DNA of 64,000 bases, taken from Lewinellaceae bacterium (GTDB lineage Bacteria; Bacteroidota; Bacteroidia; Chitinophagales; Saprospiraceae). The stretch spans positions 1,640,001-1,704,000 of the forward strand of contig JACJYL010000002.1 in assembly GCA_020636105.1 (NCBI GenBank), read 5' to 3'. Position 1 is the first letter of the stretch. Every line of letters begins with the position of its first letter. Below, piece after piece: positions 33,760 to 43,143 of this stretch. The translations under genes were made by a program, and so were the position numbers. Under the pieces are notes generated by a model. The model was not told the origin of the DNA and searched no databases. It worked only from the letters and a program-made list of their open reading frames with translations.

Positions 33760-35340
33760 ATGACTTTTAATCTTCATCAGTATGGAATTGAAGTTGAAAA
33801 TATTCATCGCAATACCAGTGTCCCCGGTTTGTACGAAATTGCTCTTCGCGCGGAAAAAGGAACGGCAATTTCAGACGTAGGGGCTTTATTGGTTTTTTCA
33901 GGCAAAAAAACAGGCCGCAGTCCTAAGGATAAAAGAGTCGTTGTCCACCCGGAATCAGAACATAATATTGACTGGGGTGACGTCAACATCGGGATTGACC
34001 AAAATATCTATGCCATTAACAGGGAAAGAGCGATTGATTATCTCAACACAAGAGAAAGACTGTTTGTAGTAGATGCTTTTGCAGGTTGGGACGAAAAGTA
34101 CAGGATCAAAGTACGGATCATTTGTACCCGGGCCTACCATGCCTTGTTTATGCAAAACATGCTTATTATGCCTACTTTAGAAGAATTGGAAGACTTTGGA
34201 AAACCTGATTATGTTATTTTTAATGGAGGGGGCTTCCCCGCAAATGCCCATACCCCAAGTATGACCTCCAAAACCAGTATTGACGTAAATCTCGAAGAGA
34301 AAGAAATCGTCATCCTGGGAACGGAATATGCAGGAGAGATGAAAAAAGGGATATTCTCCGTCATGAATTACCTGATGCCACTGCAGGGAGTATTGCCTAT
34401 GCACTGTTCAGCGAACGTAGGCGAAAAAGGAGACGTCTCTGTTTTATTTGGTCTTTCAGGTACCGGAAAAACCACCCTCAGCGCCGACCCTAAACGCAAG
34501 CTCATCGGTGACGACGAACATTGCTGGACGGATGAAGGTACTTTCAACATTGAAGGCGGATGTTACGCAAAAGCCATCGACCTCTCTTTTGAAAAGGAAC
34601 CCGATATCTTCAATGCCATCCGTTTTGGAACCGTACTCGAAAATGTAGTTTATGACAAGTTAACGAGAACCGTTGACTTTCACGATATTTCCATCACCGA
34701 AAATACAAGGGCTTCTTATCCGATTCACTTTATCGATAATATCCAGCTCCCATGTGTTGCCGGGGAACCTAAAAATGTTATTTTCCTTACTTGTGATGCT
34801 TTTGGGGTATTGCCTCCGGTGGCCAAATTAACGCCTGAGCAGGCAAGTTATCACTTCATCTCCGGATATACGGCCAAAGTAGCCGGTACCGAAATGGGAA
34901 TAACAGAACCTGAAGCTACCTTTTCTGCCTGTTTTGGTGCTGCTTTCATGATGTGGCATCCTAATAAATATGCAGAATTATTAGCTAAACGACTTAAAAA
35001 TTCAAATGCTCAGGCCTGGTTGGTCAATACCGGCTGGACCGGTGGAGCTTATGGCGTTGGGGCAAGATTCAAGCTGAAATATACCCGTGCCATCATAGAC
35101 GCTATTCACAGTGGCGATTTCGACAATGTGGAAAGCATGGTGGATGACAATTTCGGATTTGAAATCCCATTGGAGTGCCCTGGTGTTCCTTCCAAGAAAC
35201 TGGTACCCAAGAAAACATGGGAGGAGCCGCTTAAATACGAACAGGTTAAGGCTAAACTGATCAAACTGTTCCAGAAAAATTTTAAAAAATTTGAAGCAGA
35301 TGTCAATCCGGCTATCGTGGCAGCAGGGCCAAAGTTATAA
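33760..35340 (+). CDS. pckA: Phosphoenolpyruvate carboxykinase (ATP)
   Basis: 526 residues, typical for the ATP-dependent enzyme. RSPKDKR near the start, the P-loop GLSGTGKTT at 231-239, the metal-binding GDDEHCW just after it, and NTGWTGGAYG near the end are all family hallmarks. It converts oxaloacetate plus ATP to phosphoenolpyruvate and CO2, the first step of gluconeogenesis. Monocistronic, with its own -7 element and terminator. Confidence 0.96.
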   Translation: MTFNLHQYGIEVENIHRNTSVPGLYEIALRAEKGTAISDVGALLVFSGKKTGRSPKDKRVVVHPESEHNIDWGDVNIGIDQNIYAINRERAIDYLNTRERLFVVDAFAGWDEKYRIKVRIICTRAYHALFMQNMLIMPTLEELEDFGKPDYVIFNGGGFPANAHTPSMTSKTSIDVNLEEKEIVILGTEYAGEMKKGIFSVMNYLMPLQGVLPMHCSANVGEKGDVSVLFGLSGTGKTTLSADPKRKLIGDDEHCWTDEGTFNIEGGCYAKAIDLSFEKEPDIFNAIRFGTVLENVVYDKLTRTVDFHDISITENTRASYPIHFIDNIQLPCVAGEPKNVIFLTCDAFGVLPPVAKLTPEQASYHFISGYTAKVAGTEMGITEPEATFSACFGAAFMMWHPNKYAELLAKRLKNSNAQAWLVNTGWTGGAYGVGARFKLKYTRAIIDAIHSGDFDNVESMVDDNFGFEIPLECPGVPSKKLVPKKTWEEPLKYEQVKAKLIKLFQKNFKKFEADVNPAIVAAGPKL

Positions 35341-35388
35341 AGGCGGGAAAAGGCTCTAGGCCAAAAAAACTTTTTAAAAATTGTTCGT

Positions 35389-35427
35389 CCCGGATTTTGG
35401 TTAAAACCAAAATTCGGGATTTTTTTA
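35389..35427 (+). terminator. Intrinsic terminator after pckA
   Basis: Arms CCCGGATTTTGG and CCAAAATTCGGG (one G-T wobble), 6-nt loop, then ATTTTTTT. It is 48 nt after the pckA stop. Confidence 0.85.
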
Positions 35428-35739
35428 TCCAGGGATTTTTTTAACGGTAATAAGCAGCACAGGTAACTGCAAATGGAACAAAGTTGAGCTCAGCGAAATC
35501 CCGCCCATGAAATGTCCGGGAGACATCTTCGACCAAGGAATGGCAGGAATTTGACCCTACCAGAATTATGGGTTGGAATTTGAAGTGTGTTTTTGCTTCG
35601 TAGGGTCACCCCGCTTTTACCCCTTCAGCGATTTTGAACTTCCCCTCTATTTGGACAATTCCTTTATGAAAGCAAAAAATAAAATGGAAATCGATGCTTT
35701 TGGGTGAATCTTCGATTTCGCAGGTACAAAAATTCTCGG
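35428..35739. other. Intergenic region between pckA and recG
   Basis: Degenerate sequence with a short GTTGAGCTCAGCGAAATCCC repeat (35483-35503) related to copies at 23029 and 60845. No gene is seen. Confidence 0.45.
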
Positions 35740-35747
35740 TACTTTTG
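35740..35747 (+). promoter_or_regulatory. Bacteroidota -7 element at the recG start
   Basis: TACTTTTG fits TAnnTTTG and ends 4 nt before ATG 35752, with a TTCG at the -33 position 19 nt upstream. It supports ATG 35752 as the start and implies a leaderless message. Confidence 0.5.
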
Positions 35748-35751
35748 TGAA

Positions 35752-37869
35752 ATGTCTTCACGAGATCACATATTGGATACGCCGATCGAATACCTTAAGG
35801 GCATAGGCCCCAAAAAAGGTGAAATGTTGCGCAAGGAGCTCAACATTCACACCTTTGGCGATCTGCTCCATCAATATCCTTTTCGGTATGTGGATAAGAC
35901 TCAATTCCACAAGATCAGCGAATTGAATATTGATAGCGGCACCGTGCAATTAAGGGGCATCCTTCGGCGACTCACCGTTTCCGGTGAAGGGCGGCGAAAA
36001 AGACTGCAAGGACGGTTCAGGGATGAAACGGGCGTGATGGATCTCATCTGGTTTACGGGTATCCACTGGCTTGAAAAATCGCTGGTGGTAGGAAAAGAAT
36101 ATGTCGTTTACGGCAGGATATCCGCTTTTCGCAACCAGTTCAACATGGCCCATCCGGAGATGGAGGAAGTCAATGAAGACAACATGGAAAAGGCTGCGAC
36201 TTTTTCCCCGGTATATCCGAGCACTGAGAAATTAAACTCAAAAGGCGTAGAATCCAAGGCCCGGCGGCGCATGATGGAAGCCCTTTTTGAAAAGCTCTCC
36301 CCTGCCGATCTGCCAGAGAACCTGCCAAAACAGTTGGTCGCGGCATTCAAATTCCCTTCCCACTTCCAGTCTATGAAGCATATTCATTTTCCGGAAAATC
36401 AGGAAAGTTTGTATGCGGCCACCCGGCGATTGAAATTTGAAGAATTGTTCTTTTTACAACTGAGGCTGCTTCAATTAAAAATGGGCAGAAAACAGGCCGT
36501 CAAAGGCTATGTTTTTGAACAGGTAGGGGATCAATTCAACGGTTTTTATAATGAAAAACTGCCTTTTGAACTGACCGGAGCCCAAAAGCGGGTCATCAGG
36601 GAAATTCGCCGGGATCTCGGTTCGGGTATCCAGATGAACCGGCTGTTGCAGGGCGACGTAGGAAGCGGAAAGACGGTGGTAGCGCTCATGTGCATGCTCC
36701 TTGCCCTGGACAACGGGTACCAGGCCTGTATGATGGCTCCGACGGAAATCCTGGCACAGCAGCATTTTATTTCAATCAGTGAATACCTCGAAGGAATGGA
36801 CATTGAGGTAGCGTTCCTTTCCGGAAGCATTAAAGGGAAAAAAAGGCAGGCCATTCTCGAAAAACTCGCCAACAATGAGATTCAGATTCTCGTGGGCACG
36901 CACGCCCTGATCGAAGATCCCGTCCAGTTCAAAAACCTCGGACTGGCTATTACCGATGAACAGCATCGTTTCGGAGTGGCCCAACGGGCTAAATTGTGGA
37001 AAAAGAGTACGCCCTACCCTCCCCATGTGCTGGTCATGACCGCAACGCCCATTCCCCGAACGCTGGCACTGACCCTTTATGGCGACCTCGATGTTTCTGT
37101 GATTGACGAATTGCCGCCGGGCAGGAAGGAGATCAGTACCATGCACAGAACAGAACATCATCGCCTGCGAGTCATCGGTATCATGAAGGAACAGATTAAG
37201 CTGGGTCGACAGATTTATGTAGTGTACCCTCTGATCGAAGAATCAGAAACACTGGATTTGAAAAACCTCGAAGAAGGATATGAAGCCCTATCCCGTGACT
37301 TCCCTAAACCTGAATATCAGATCAGCGTGGTTCACGGGCGCATGAAGGCGAAAGATAAAGATTTCGAAATGCAGCGGTTTGTTAAGGGCGAAACACAAAT
37401 AATGGTAGCCACCACCGTTATAGAGGTAGGGGTAAACGTTCCCAATGCGTCCGTAATGGTCATCGAAAATACGGAACGTTTCGGTTTATCCCAATTGCAC
37501 CAGCTTAGAGGACGGGTCGGACGAGGCGCTGAACAGTCTTTTTGTATCCTGATGACCGGCTTCAAACTAAGCGCTGAAGGCAAAGAACGCATTCAAACCA
37601 TGGTTCGAACCAACGATGGGTTTGAAATAGCCGAAGCAGACCTCAGACTCCGCGGGCCCGGTGACATTGAGGGAACGCGTCAAAGTGGTATCCTGGATTT
37701 AAGGATTGCAGACATCGCCAAAGACGGGCGCATTCTGCAAACCGCACGGGAAATCGCCTCGCGAATCCTGGAAGAAGATCCCAATATTGAAAAACCGGAA
37801 AATAACCCAATCAAACACTACCTGGCCAAAAATAAAAAAGTGCTGAAAGGATGGATTAGGATTAGTTAA
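35752..37869 (+). CDS. recG: ATP-dependent DNA helicase RecG
   Basis: 705 residues from ATG 35752 (the frame is open for 16 more codons, but a -7 element ends 4 nt before this ATG). The N-terminal wedge/OB domain (IEYLKGIGPKKGEML, YPFRYVDK) is followed by superfamily 2 helicase motifs: Walker A LLQGDVGSGKT, DEQH in ITDEQHRFG, VMTATPIPRTL, and the C-terminal QLHQLRGRVGR. It remodels stalled replication forks and branch-migrates junctions. Length and order match the family. Confidence 0.96.
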   Translation: MSSRDHILDTPIEYLKGIGPKKGEMLRKELNIHTFGDLLHQYPFRYVDKTQFHKISELNIDSGTVQLRGILRRLTVSGEGRRKRLQGRFRDETGVMDLIWFTGIHWLEKSLVVGKEYVVYGRISAFRNQFNMAHPEMEEVNEDNMEKAATFSPVYPSTEKLNSKGVESKARRRMMEALFEKLSPADLPENLPKQLVAAFKFPSHFQSMKHIHFPENQESLYAATRRLKFEELFFLQLRLLQLKMGRKQAVKGYVFEQVGDQFNGFYNEKLPFELTGAQKRVIREIRRDLGSGIQMNRLLQGDVGSGKTVVALMCMLLALDNGYQACMMAPTEILAQQHFISISEYLEGMDIEVAFLSGSIKGKKRQAILEKLANNEIQILVGTHALIEDPVQFKNLGLAITDEQHRFGVAQRAKLWKKSTPYPPHVLVMTATPIPRTLALTLYGDLDVSVIDELPPGRKEISTMHRTEHHRLRVIGIMKEQIKLGRQIYVVYPLIEESETLDLKNLEEGYEALSRDFPKPEYQISVVHGRMKAKDKDFEMQRFVKGETQIMVATTVIEVGVNVPNASVMVIENTERFGLSQLHQLRGRVGRGAEQSFCILMTGFKLSAEGKERIQTMVRTNDGFEIAEADLRLRGPGDIEGTRQSGILDLRIADIAKDGRILQTAREIASRILEEDPNIEKPENNPIKHYLAKNKKVLKGWIRIS

Positions 37870-38015
37870 TGCGGGAATGAGACAAATGAGACAATGAGGG
37901 AATGTTGGAGTTTCACCAGGTTAAAAACAACACTTTGAACAATCCCGACCTGCGGTACGGGATGAACTTGGATTTAATTCAAAAAAATAAGGTAACTCGA
38001 AATTAAAATACATCA

Positions 38016-38603
38016 ATGAATAAATTAATGCTAAGCGGTCTGATGATATTTTTCATCCTGGCCTTTTCGATAAAAGGGGAAGCCCAACGATTTAAAGGCG
38101 GAGTGGTGGTCGGGGCCAATTTCAACCAGATTGACGGGGACGATCTCATTGGATTTCACCAAATAGGCTTCCAGGGCGGGCTGAAGGTGTACACCATCTT
38201 CACGGAACGCTGGGAAATGGGGTTGAGCATTTTATATTCCCAACAGGGAAGTAAGGCCGCTGCCACGGATTATAGCTCTTCTTATGATAAATTAAAGTTC
38301 AATTTAGTGGAAGTGCCCGTACTGCTGCACTTTAACGAATGGAAATTCAAGTTAGGCACCGGCTTTTCTTATGCCCGGCTGATCAACTATACAACAATAG
38401 ACATCACCGGGACTGATATTTCTGCTTTACAGGATTATAATTCAAACATTTTTACCTTTATTGTGGAAACCAGTTTGATGACCAATGAGCACCTCTCTTT
38501 TAACCTGAGATGGTCCAAATCATTGAGTAATTTGCAGGGGAACTCCGATAACGGGAAATTCCTCAGCAGAGTGATCGGGCTGCGGGCCATTTATCTGTTT
38601 TAG
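38016..38603 (+). CDS. Outer membrane beta-barrel (PorT-like family) protein
   Basis: 195 residues. The signal peptide (MNKLMLSGLMIFFILAFSIKGEAQ) is followed by alternating strands typical of the small outer membrane barrel family found across Bacteroidota (KGGVVVGANFNQIDGD, FQGGLKVYTIFTERWEMGLSILYSQQGSK). It ends in an aromatic residue (RAIYLF), as for barrels inserted by BamA. The ligand is unknown. It may be co-transcribed with the lipoprotein gene 44 bp downstream. Confidence 0.75.
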   Translation: MNKLMLSGLMIFFILAFSIKGEAQRFKGGVVVGANFNQIDGDDLIGFHQIGFQGGLKVYTIFTERWEMGLSILYSQQGSKAAATDYSSSYDKLKFNLVEVPVLLHFNEWKFKLGTGFSYARLINYTTIDITGTDISALQDYNSNIFTFIVETSLMTNEHLSFNLRWSKSLSNLQGNSDNGKFLSRVIGLRAIYLF

Positions 38604-38647
38604 CGTTATCTTCAACTAATAATATTAAGCAAAAAAAACTTTTTGAA

Positions 38648-39169
38648 ATGAAAAATTTATTCATGCTAGCGATCTTATCTTGTATCATCTGGGCCTGTGG
38701 ACAAGGTGGAACGCCAAAAGAAACTCCTGCTACCCAAAGTGCCCCCACTGTTACCCCTGGCGAAGCCAACACATTGCCGGGTTACCCGGAGGAAAAGGCT
38801 AAGTTGCTTTTCGACAGTGCTGATTATGTGGATGTAATCTTTTACTATGAGGACTTTTCCATCAACCAAAAAAACCAGTCAGACATCAGGGGAATGCTCA
38901 ATTACATTTCCACCAATGTTCCGCAAACAATCAATAATTCCTGTCAACCTATTGGGAGGATTTTCTTCCAGATCCAGGGGCGGAATGAGGCCGAGGCCGA
39001 TATATTCTTTAAGAATGAGTGTTTGTATTTCCTTTTTTACAAAGACGGGAAGTACGCTTATGCCAATAATTTCACCCAGTCAGGAGTAAACTTTTTTACG
39101 AATATTTTTGCCCAGGTCAATGCCCAGAAACAAAAGGCAGTCCAGCAAAATTTACAACAGGGACAATAA
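38648..39169 (+). CDS. Lipoprotein of unknown function
   Basis: 173 residues. The signal MKNLFMLAILSCIIWACG has a lipobox at IWAC, Cys17. A Pro/Thr-rich spacer (GGTPKETPATQSAPTVTPGEANT) and a mixed alpha/beta domain with several aromatic residues follow. It ends in a Gln/Lys-rich tail. I recognise no family. The stop lies 6 nt before the Ppx/GppA-DUF3137 start, so the two are probably translated from one mRNA. Confidence 0.55.
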   Translation: MKNLFMLAILSCIIWACGQGGTPKETPATQSAPTVTPGEANTLPGYPEEKAKLLFDSADYVDVIFYYEDFSINQKNQSDIRGMLNYISTNVPQTINNSCQPIGRIFFQIQGRNEAEADIFFKNECLYFLFYKDGKYAYANNFTQSGVNFFTNIFAQVNAQKQKAVQQNLQQGQ

Positions 39170-39175
39170 ACACCT

Positions 39176-41011
39176 ATGTACAGATACGCCGTCATGGACT
39201 TAGGAACCAATACTTTCCATCTCCTCATTGCCGAGGATGATGGGATTGACGGCTTTCGCGAAATTTACAGGGAAAGGAGGTTCGTTAAACTTGCGGCCAA
39301 AGGCATTGGCACCATTTGCCCTGAAGCTATTGAAAGGGGCCTTGAAGCCATGAAAGAGTTCAAAAATAAACTGGAAGAGTTTGAGGTTGAAATCCAAATG
39401 GCCCTGGGCACTGCAGCACTGCGTACCGCAACCAATGGTGAGGAGTTTATTAAGAAGGTAAAAAAAGTAACGGGTATCGACATCCAGCTGATCAGCGGAT
39501 CAAGGGAAGCCCGCCTGATTTACGAGGGGGTCAACTATATGGTGCCCTCCCACAAGGAACCTGACCTGATCATGGATATCGGCGGGGGAAGTGTGGAATT
39601 CATCATCGTAAACAAATTCGGGATATTATGGGCACAGAGTTTTCCGGTGGGCATTGCTGTGTTGTTCCATGATTTTCACAAAAGCGACCCCATTTCCATG
39701 GAGGAGCGGGAGGCCATACACCAATTCCTGGATGAAGTCCTTACCCCCCTGAACCGGGCTTTTGAAAAATACAAGGTCAAAAGGCTCATCGGCGCAGCCG
39801 GTTCCTTTGATGTATTGCAGCATCTGAGTTTACAGGAAGATCCCACCAAACCCTTTTCCATAACCATCGACCAGTTCAAAACTTTTTTCCAGTCCATCGT
39901 TTCTGCCACTTTCAACGAACGCCTGGAGATGGAAAACCTGCCGGAGAAACGGGTGGATATGATCGTAGTGGCTTTTATCCTGATGCAACACATTCTCAAA
40001 AAAACAGGCGTTCAAAAAATCGTTTTTTCTCCCTATGCAATGAAGGAAGGGGTGCTCCTGCAGATGTTCAATACAAGCAAAAAACATCGGGAAGGAGAAT
40101 TTCGTGTTTTTTACAATCACAGTATTTACCCGGAATTACTCCGCATGGAAAACAGCCGCAAGCGTTTATTAGTCCTGCTTGGCCTGTCTGCAACACTTCT
40201 CGTCATGTTATTGATCCTGGATATTTACATCAATATATTCTTTCTCACCCTGTTGTTATCTCTTCCGGTGGGCGTATATATATTTTTCCTGGCCTCAAAA
40301 ATCCGGCAATTCGTCCGCACCTTTAAACCACGCATTGTAAACCTCATTCTCCATTTTATGAATGAGCAACTGGTCAATTACAGGGAACTGTCCTATGATC
40401 CCAAAAAATTCATCAGTAAAAAAAGATTCCTGCAAAGCGGTATCTTTAGTACAAAGGCTGATTTTTATAAAGGGGAGGATTATATCCATGGCAAGATCGG
40501 TGAAATGGATTTTGAACTCAGTGAACTCGATGTCAGGGAAGTATCCCCGGTGAGTAATAAACTACAAGGCATCTTTAAAGGCATTTTCCTCCACGCCATT
40601 TTCAACGAGGAAACAGAAGGGAAAATTATTTTGTGGCCCCGAAGTCAAAGACAGTACCTGACGAAAGCCATAAAGAATTTCACCTGGCAAGAGGGAATAA
40701 ACGTGGATAATGAGATCCTCAATGAATCTTTCAGGGAAAAATTTACCGTTTACGCCACCGAAGACACCCATGTGATCAGCATCCTTTCCGACCCAATGCA
40801 GGAAGCCATTGTCCATTTTATCGAAAAGAACAAAAAAGACATCTATATTTCCTTTATCGACAAGCAAATTTATGCCGGCATTACTTCTAAAAAAGATATC
40901 CTGGAACCGCGTATCCTGCGTTCGAACCTGAGTTTTGTCCTGATCAAAGCATTTTATGACGATATTGACATGGCCCTCCGGATCGTCCAGGATTTTGACC
41001 AGACCCATTAA
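39176..41011 (+). CDS. Ppx/GppA phosphatase fused to a membrane DUF3137-like domain
   Basis: 611 residues in one uninterrupted frame. The first 300 are a Ppx/GppA domain: VMDLGTNTFHLLIAE, GTAALRTATNGEEF, ISGSREARLIYEGV and the nucleotide loop IMDIGGGSVEF (G136-138). Two hydrophobic segments (about 330-353 and 355-375) follow. The C-terminal part (about 380-611) resembles DUF3137: FYKGEDYIHGKIG at 430-442, IFKGIFLHAIFNEETEG, and the end segment YISFIDKQIYAGI. Ppx/GppA enzymes hydrolyse polyphosphate or pppGpp. A membrane-tied version is unusual to me. The lipoprotein gene upstream is 6 nt away. Confidence 0.75.
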   Translation: MYRYAVMDLGTNTFHLLIAEDDGIDGFREIYRERRFVKLAAKGIGTICPEAIERGLEAMKEFKNKLEEFEVEIQMALGTAALRTATNGEEFIKKVKKVTGIDIQLISGSREARLIYEGVNYMVPSHKEPDLIMDIGGGSVEFIIVNKFGILWAQSFPVGIAVLFHDFHKSDPISMEEREAIHQFLDEVLTPLNRAFEKYKVKRLIGAAGSFDVLQHLSLQEDPTKPFSITIDQFKTFFQSIVSATFNERLEMENLPEKRVDMIVVAFILMQHILKKTGVQKIVFSPYAMKEGVLLQMFNTSKKHREGEFRVFYNHSIYPELLRMENSRKRLLVLLGLSATLLVMLLILDIYINIFFLTLLLSLPVGVYIFFLASKIRQFVRTFKPRIVNLILHFMNEQLVNYRELSYDPKKFISKKRFLQSGIFSTKADFYKGEDYIHGKIGEMDFELSELDVREVSPVSNKLQGIFKGIFLHAIFNEETEGKIILWPRSQRQYLTKAIKNFTWQEGINVDNEILNESFREKFTVYATEDTHVISILSDPMQEAIVHFIEKNKKDIYISFIDKQIYAGITSKKDILEPRILRSNLSFVLIKAFYDDIDMALRIVQDFDQTH

Positions 41012-41213
41012 AGGTTTAAACGCAGACGGGATTCATATAAAACCATTTGATGAACCACCATTAAAAATTCAATTGGGAGCAAAACGACCTCCCTGATCCT
41101 AATAGGATGAATCAAAACGTAATTTAAAGGACCAAAGGGACTTTTCTCCAATGATCTGATAATTCAAAAGCTTTTTAATCGTTATTGCATTAAGCTTTTA
41201 AAACTCAACCATT

Positions 41214-41930
41214 ATGTGGCAAAAGATATTATTATTTACATTCCTGATCAGTTTTATACTCTTAGGAAACAGTTGTAGTAACAGTTCAGGCAATGAAACA
41301 AAAGGCGGGCTGGAAAATCTTGAGGAAGCAGCGTCCGATGCCAACCGGCTGAAAAATTTTTCTTTCGACAAACTCGATGACAACCTTGAGGTGGTAACCA
41401 TAAAAGACGAATACCACCACACCCTTGAATACAGCCGAAATAAATCGGATTATGCCCGTCAGGGATTGTTTTTACGCAAAGATTCTCTGGGCCGATTACT
41501 AGAGGCAGCCAATTACCTCAACGACACCCTGCACGGCAGCAGAATCCTTTTTTTTCCTGAAACAGAAACCAAACAAATTGTGGAACATTACGATCATGGC
41601 CAATTTCACGGCAACTTCCAGGCCTATTTCCCCAGTGGCAAACTGGAACAGGAAGGCAACTACGTCCATAATGTAATGGATAGCATCTGGGTGCGCTATT
41701 ATGAAACCGGGCAAATTAAAGAAGAAGTGACGTTCCGCGACAATGACGAAAACGGCCCTTTTACAGAATACTACGCCAACGGTAACCTAAAGGCTGAAGG
41801 ATTCTTCAAAGACGGAGATAACGAACACGGGCTGCTCAAACTATATGACGAAGAAGGGGTACTCGTAAAAACAATGGATTGTAAAAACGGTATCTGTAAA
41901 ACCATCTGGAAAAAAGAAGACATTCAGTAA
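41214..41930 (+). CDS. MORN/YwqK-like repeat lipoprotein
   Basis: 238 residues. A lipoprotein signal ends in LGNSC. After a short acidic linker there are at least five repeats of about 22 residues of the MORN/YwqK kind: GRLLEAANYLNDTLHG, GQFHGNFQAYFPSGKLEQEGNY, YYETGQIKEEVTF, TEYYANGNLKAEGFF. Such proteins form extended beta-sheets and sit on the cell surface or in the periplasm; the YwqK family has been labelled an antitoxin, but no toxin is adjacent here. It precedes porQ by 22 nt and is probably in its operon. Confidence 0.75.
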   Translation: MWQKILLFTFLISFILLGNSCSNSSGNETKGGLENLEEAASDANRLKNFSFDKLDDNLEVVTIKDEYHHTLEYSRNKSDYARQGLFLRKDSLGRLLEAANYLNDTLHGSRILFFPETETKQIVEHYDHGQFHGNFQAYFPSGKLEQEGNYVHNVMDSIWVRYYETGQIKEEVTFRDNDENGPFTEYYANGNLKAEGFFKDGDNEHGLLKLYDEEGVLVKTMDCKNGICKTIWKKEDIQ

Positions 41931-41952
41931 CAAGCGACCACCAACCAGTATC

Positions 41953-43029
41953 ATGACAAAAAAACTACTCCCTCTCCTGTTTTTGACCAGTATAATCGTC
42001 CCTTGTTTGGGGCAGATTGGCGGACAAACGACTTATGAATTTATGAACCTGGCAGCCTCCCCGAGGATTTCTGCCCTGGGCGGCCAGGTGATCAGCGTGA
42101 TGGATGATGATGTGGCACTGGCCTACCATACGCCTTCGTTGCTGAACGAGCAAATGCACCAAAGTCTTACCTTCAACCAGGGATTCCATGTGGCGGGGAT
42201 AAAATTCGGGTATTTCGGTTACGGTCATCACGTGGAAAAATGGAAAACGACTTTTCACGGGGGCATACAATACACCAGTTACGGGACTTTTGATACAACA
42301 GATGATCATGGAGATGTCCTGGGCACTTTTAAAGCCAAAGAGTTTGCCATCACCACCGGAGCCGCTTATCATTGGCAGGAACGGCTTACCATTGGAGCAA
42401 ACCTCAAACTGATCACTTCTTCCTTTGAATCTTATCACTCTTTGGGGCTCTCTACCGATCTTTCGGTCACCTATTCCGATACTTCCAAAAGATTTACGGC
42501 CACCCTGCTTGCCAAAAATCTTGGGGCTCAACTTTCAACTTATGGGGAAGGCAACAGAGAAAGAATTCCTTTTGAAATGCAGGCAGGCATTTCAAAGCAA
42601 CTTAAATACCTGCCCTTCCGCTTTTCGGTTGTGTACCGTTATTTTGATAAATGGAATATCCTGTACGACGATCCCAATGCAGAAGACCAGATCCTCTTTT
42701 TGGGCGAGGAACCCCAGGAACGAAGCCAGGCCTCTATCCTTTTTGACAATCTTTTCAGGCATTTTGTGTTCAGCGGTGAGTTCCTGCTCGGCAGGAAGGA
42801 AAACCTCCGGCTTAGGTTTGGCTACAGTCACCTTCGTCAAATGGAAATGACCATCCAGAATTATCGAGGATTCTCCGGTTTCTCTTTCGGTTTCGGCCTA
42901 AAAGTAAAAACTTTCCGCCTCGACTACGGCCGCTCGAATTTTCACTTAGGCCAAAAGGTCAATCACATAGGAGTATCTACCAATTTTGGAGACTACCATA
43001 GAAAAAGAAGAGTAGTTCGCGGATTTTAG
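41953..43029 (+). CDS. porQ: Type IX secretion system protein PorQ
   Basis: 358 residues, signal peptide (LLPLLFLTSIIVPCLGQ) and a barrel of the PorV/PorQ (FadL-like) type. Early residues TYEFMNLAASPRISALGG match the conserved N-terminal hatch of PorQ. It is the companion of PorZ and PorU in the surface complex that attaches T9SS cargo to anionic lipopolysaccharide. In several Bacteroidota porQ stands alone from the main por clusters, as here. The upstream MORN lipoprotein is 22 nt away; its link to T9SS is unknown. Confidence 0.88.
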   Translation: MTKKLLPLLFLTSIIVPCLGQIGGQTTYEFMNLAASPRISALGGQVISVMDDDVALAYHTPSLLNEQMHQSLTFNQGFHVAGIKFGYFGYGHHVEKWKTTFHGGIQYTSYGTFDTTDDHGDVLGTFKAKEFAITTGAAYHWQERLTIGANLKLITSSFESYHSLGLSTDLSVTYSDTSKRFTATLLAKNLGAQLSTYGEGNRERIPFEMQAGISKQLKYLPFRFSVVYRYFDKWNILYDDPNAEDQILFLGEEPQERSQASILFDNLFRHFVFSGEFLLGRKENLRLRFGYSHLRQMEMTIQNYRGFSGFSFGFGLKVKTFRLDYGRSNFHLGQKVNHIGVSTNFGDYHRKRRVVRGF

Positions 43030-43143
43030 AATCTCCATTCCCCGGCCCAAAGGATTTTAGGGCTTACCACCAGGGAAATTTGATCCCTTTTGCATCCGAT
43101 TGCCCTGCTTTATCTTTTGAAATTTAAAATTTTACATGAATCA

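Noticed and set aside
41214..41930. YwqK-type toxin-antitoxin system
   Set aside because: The YwqK/MORN label in databases suggests an antitoxin, but no toxin gene is adjacent and the neighbour is porQ.
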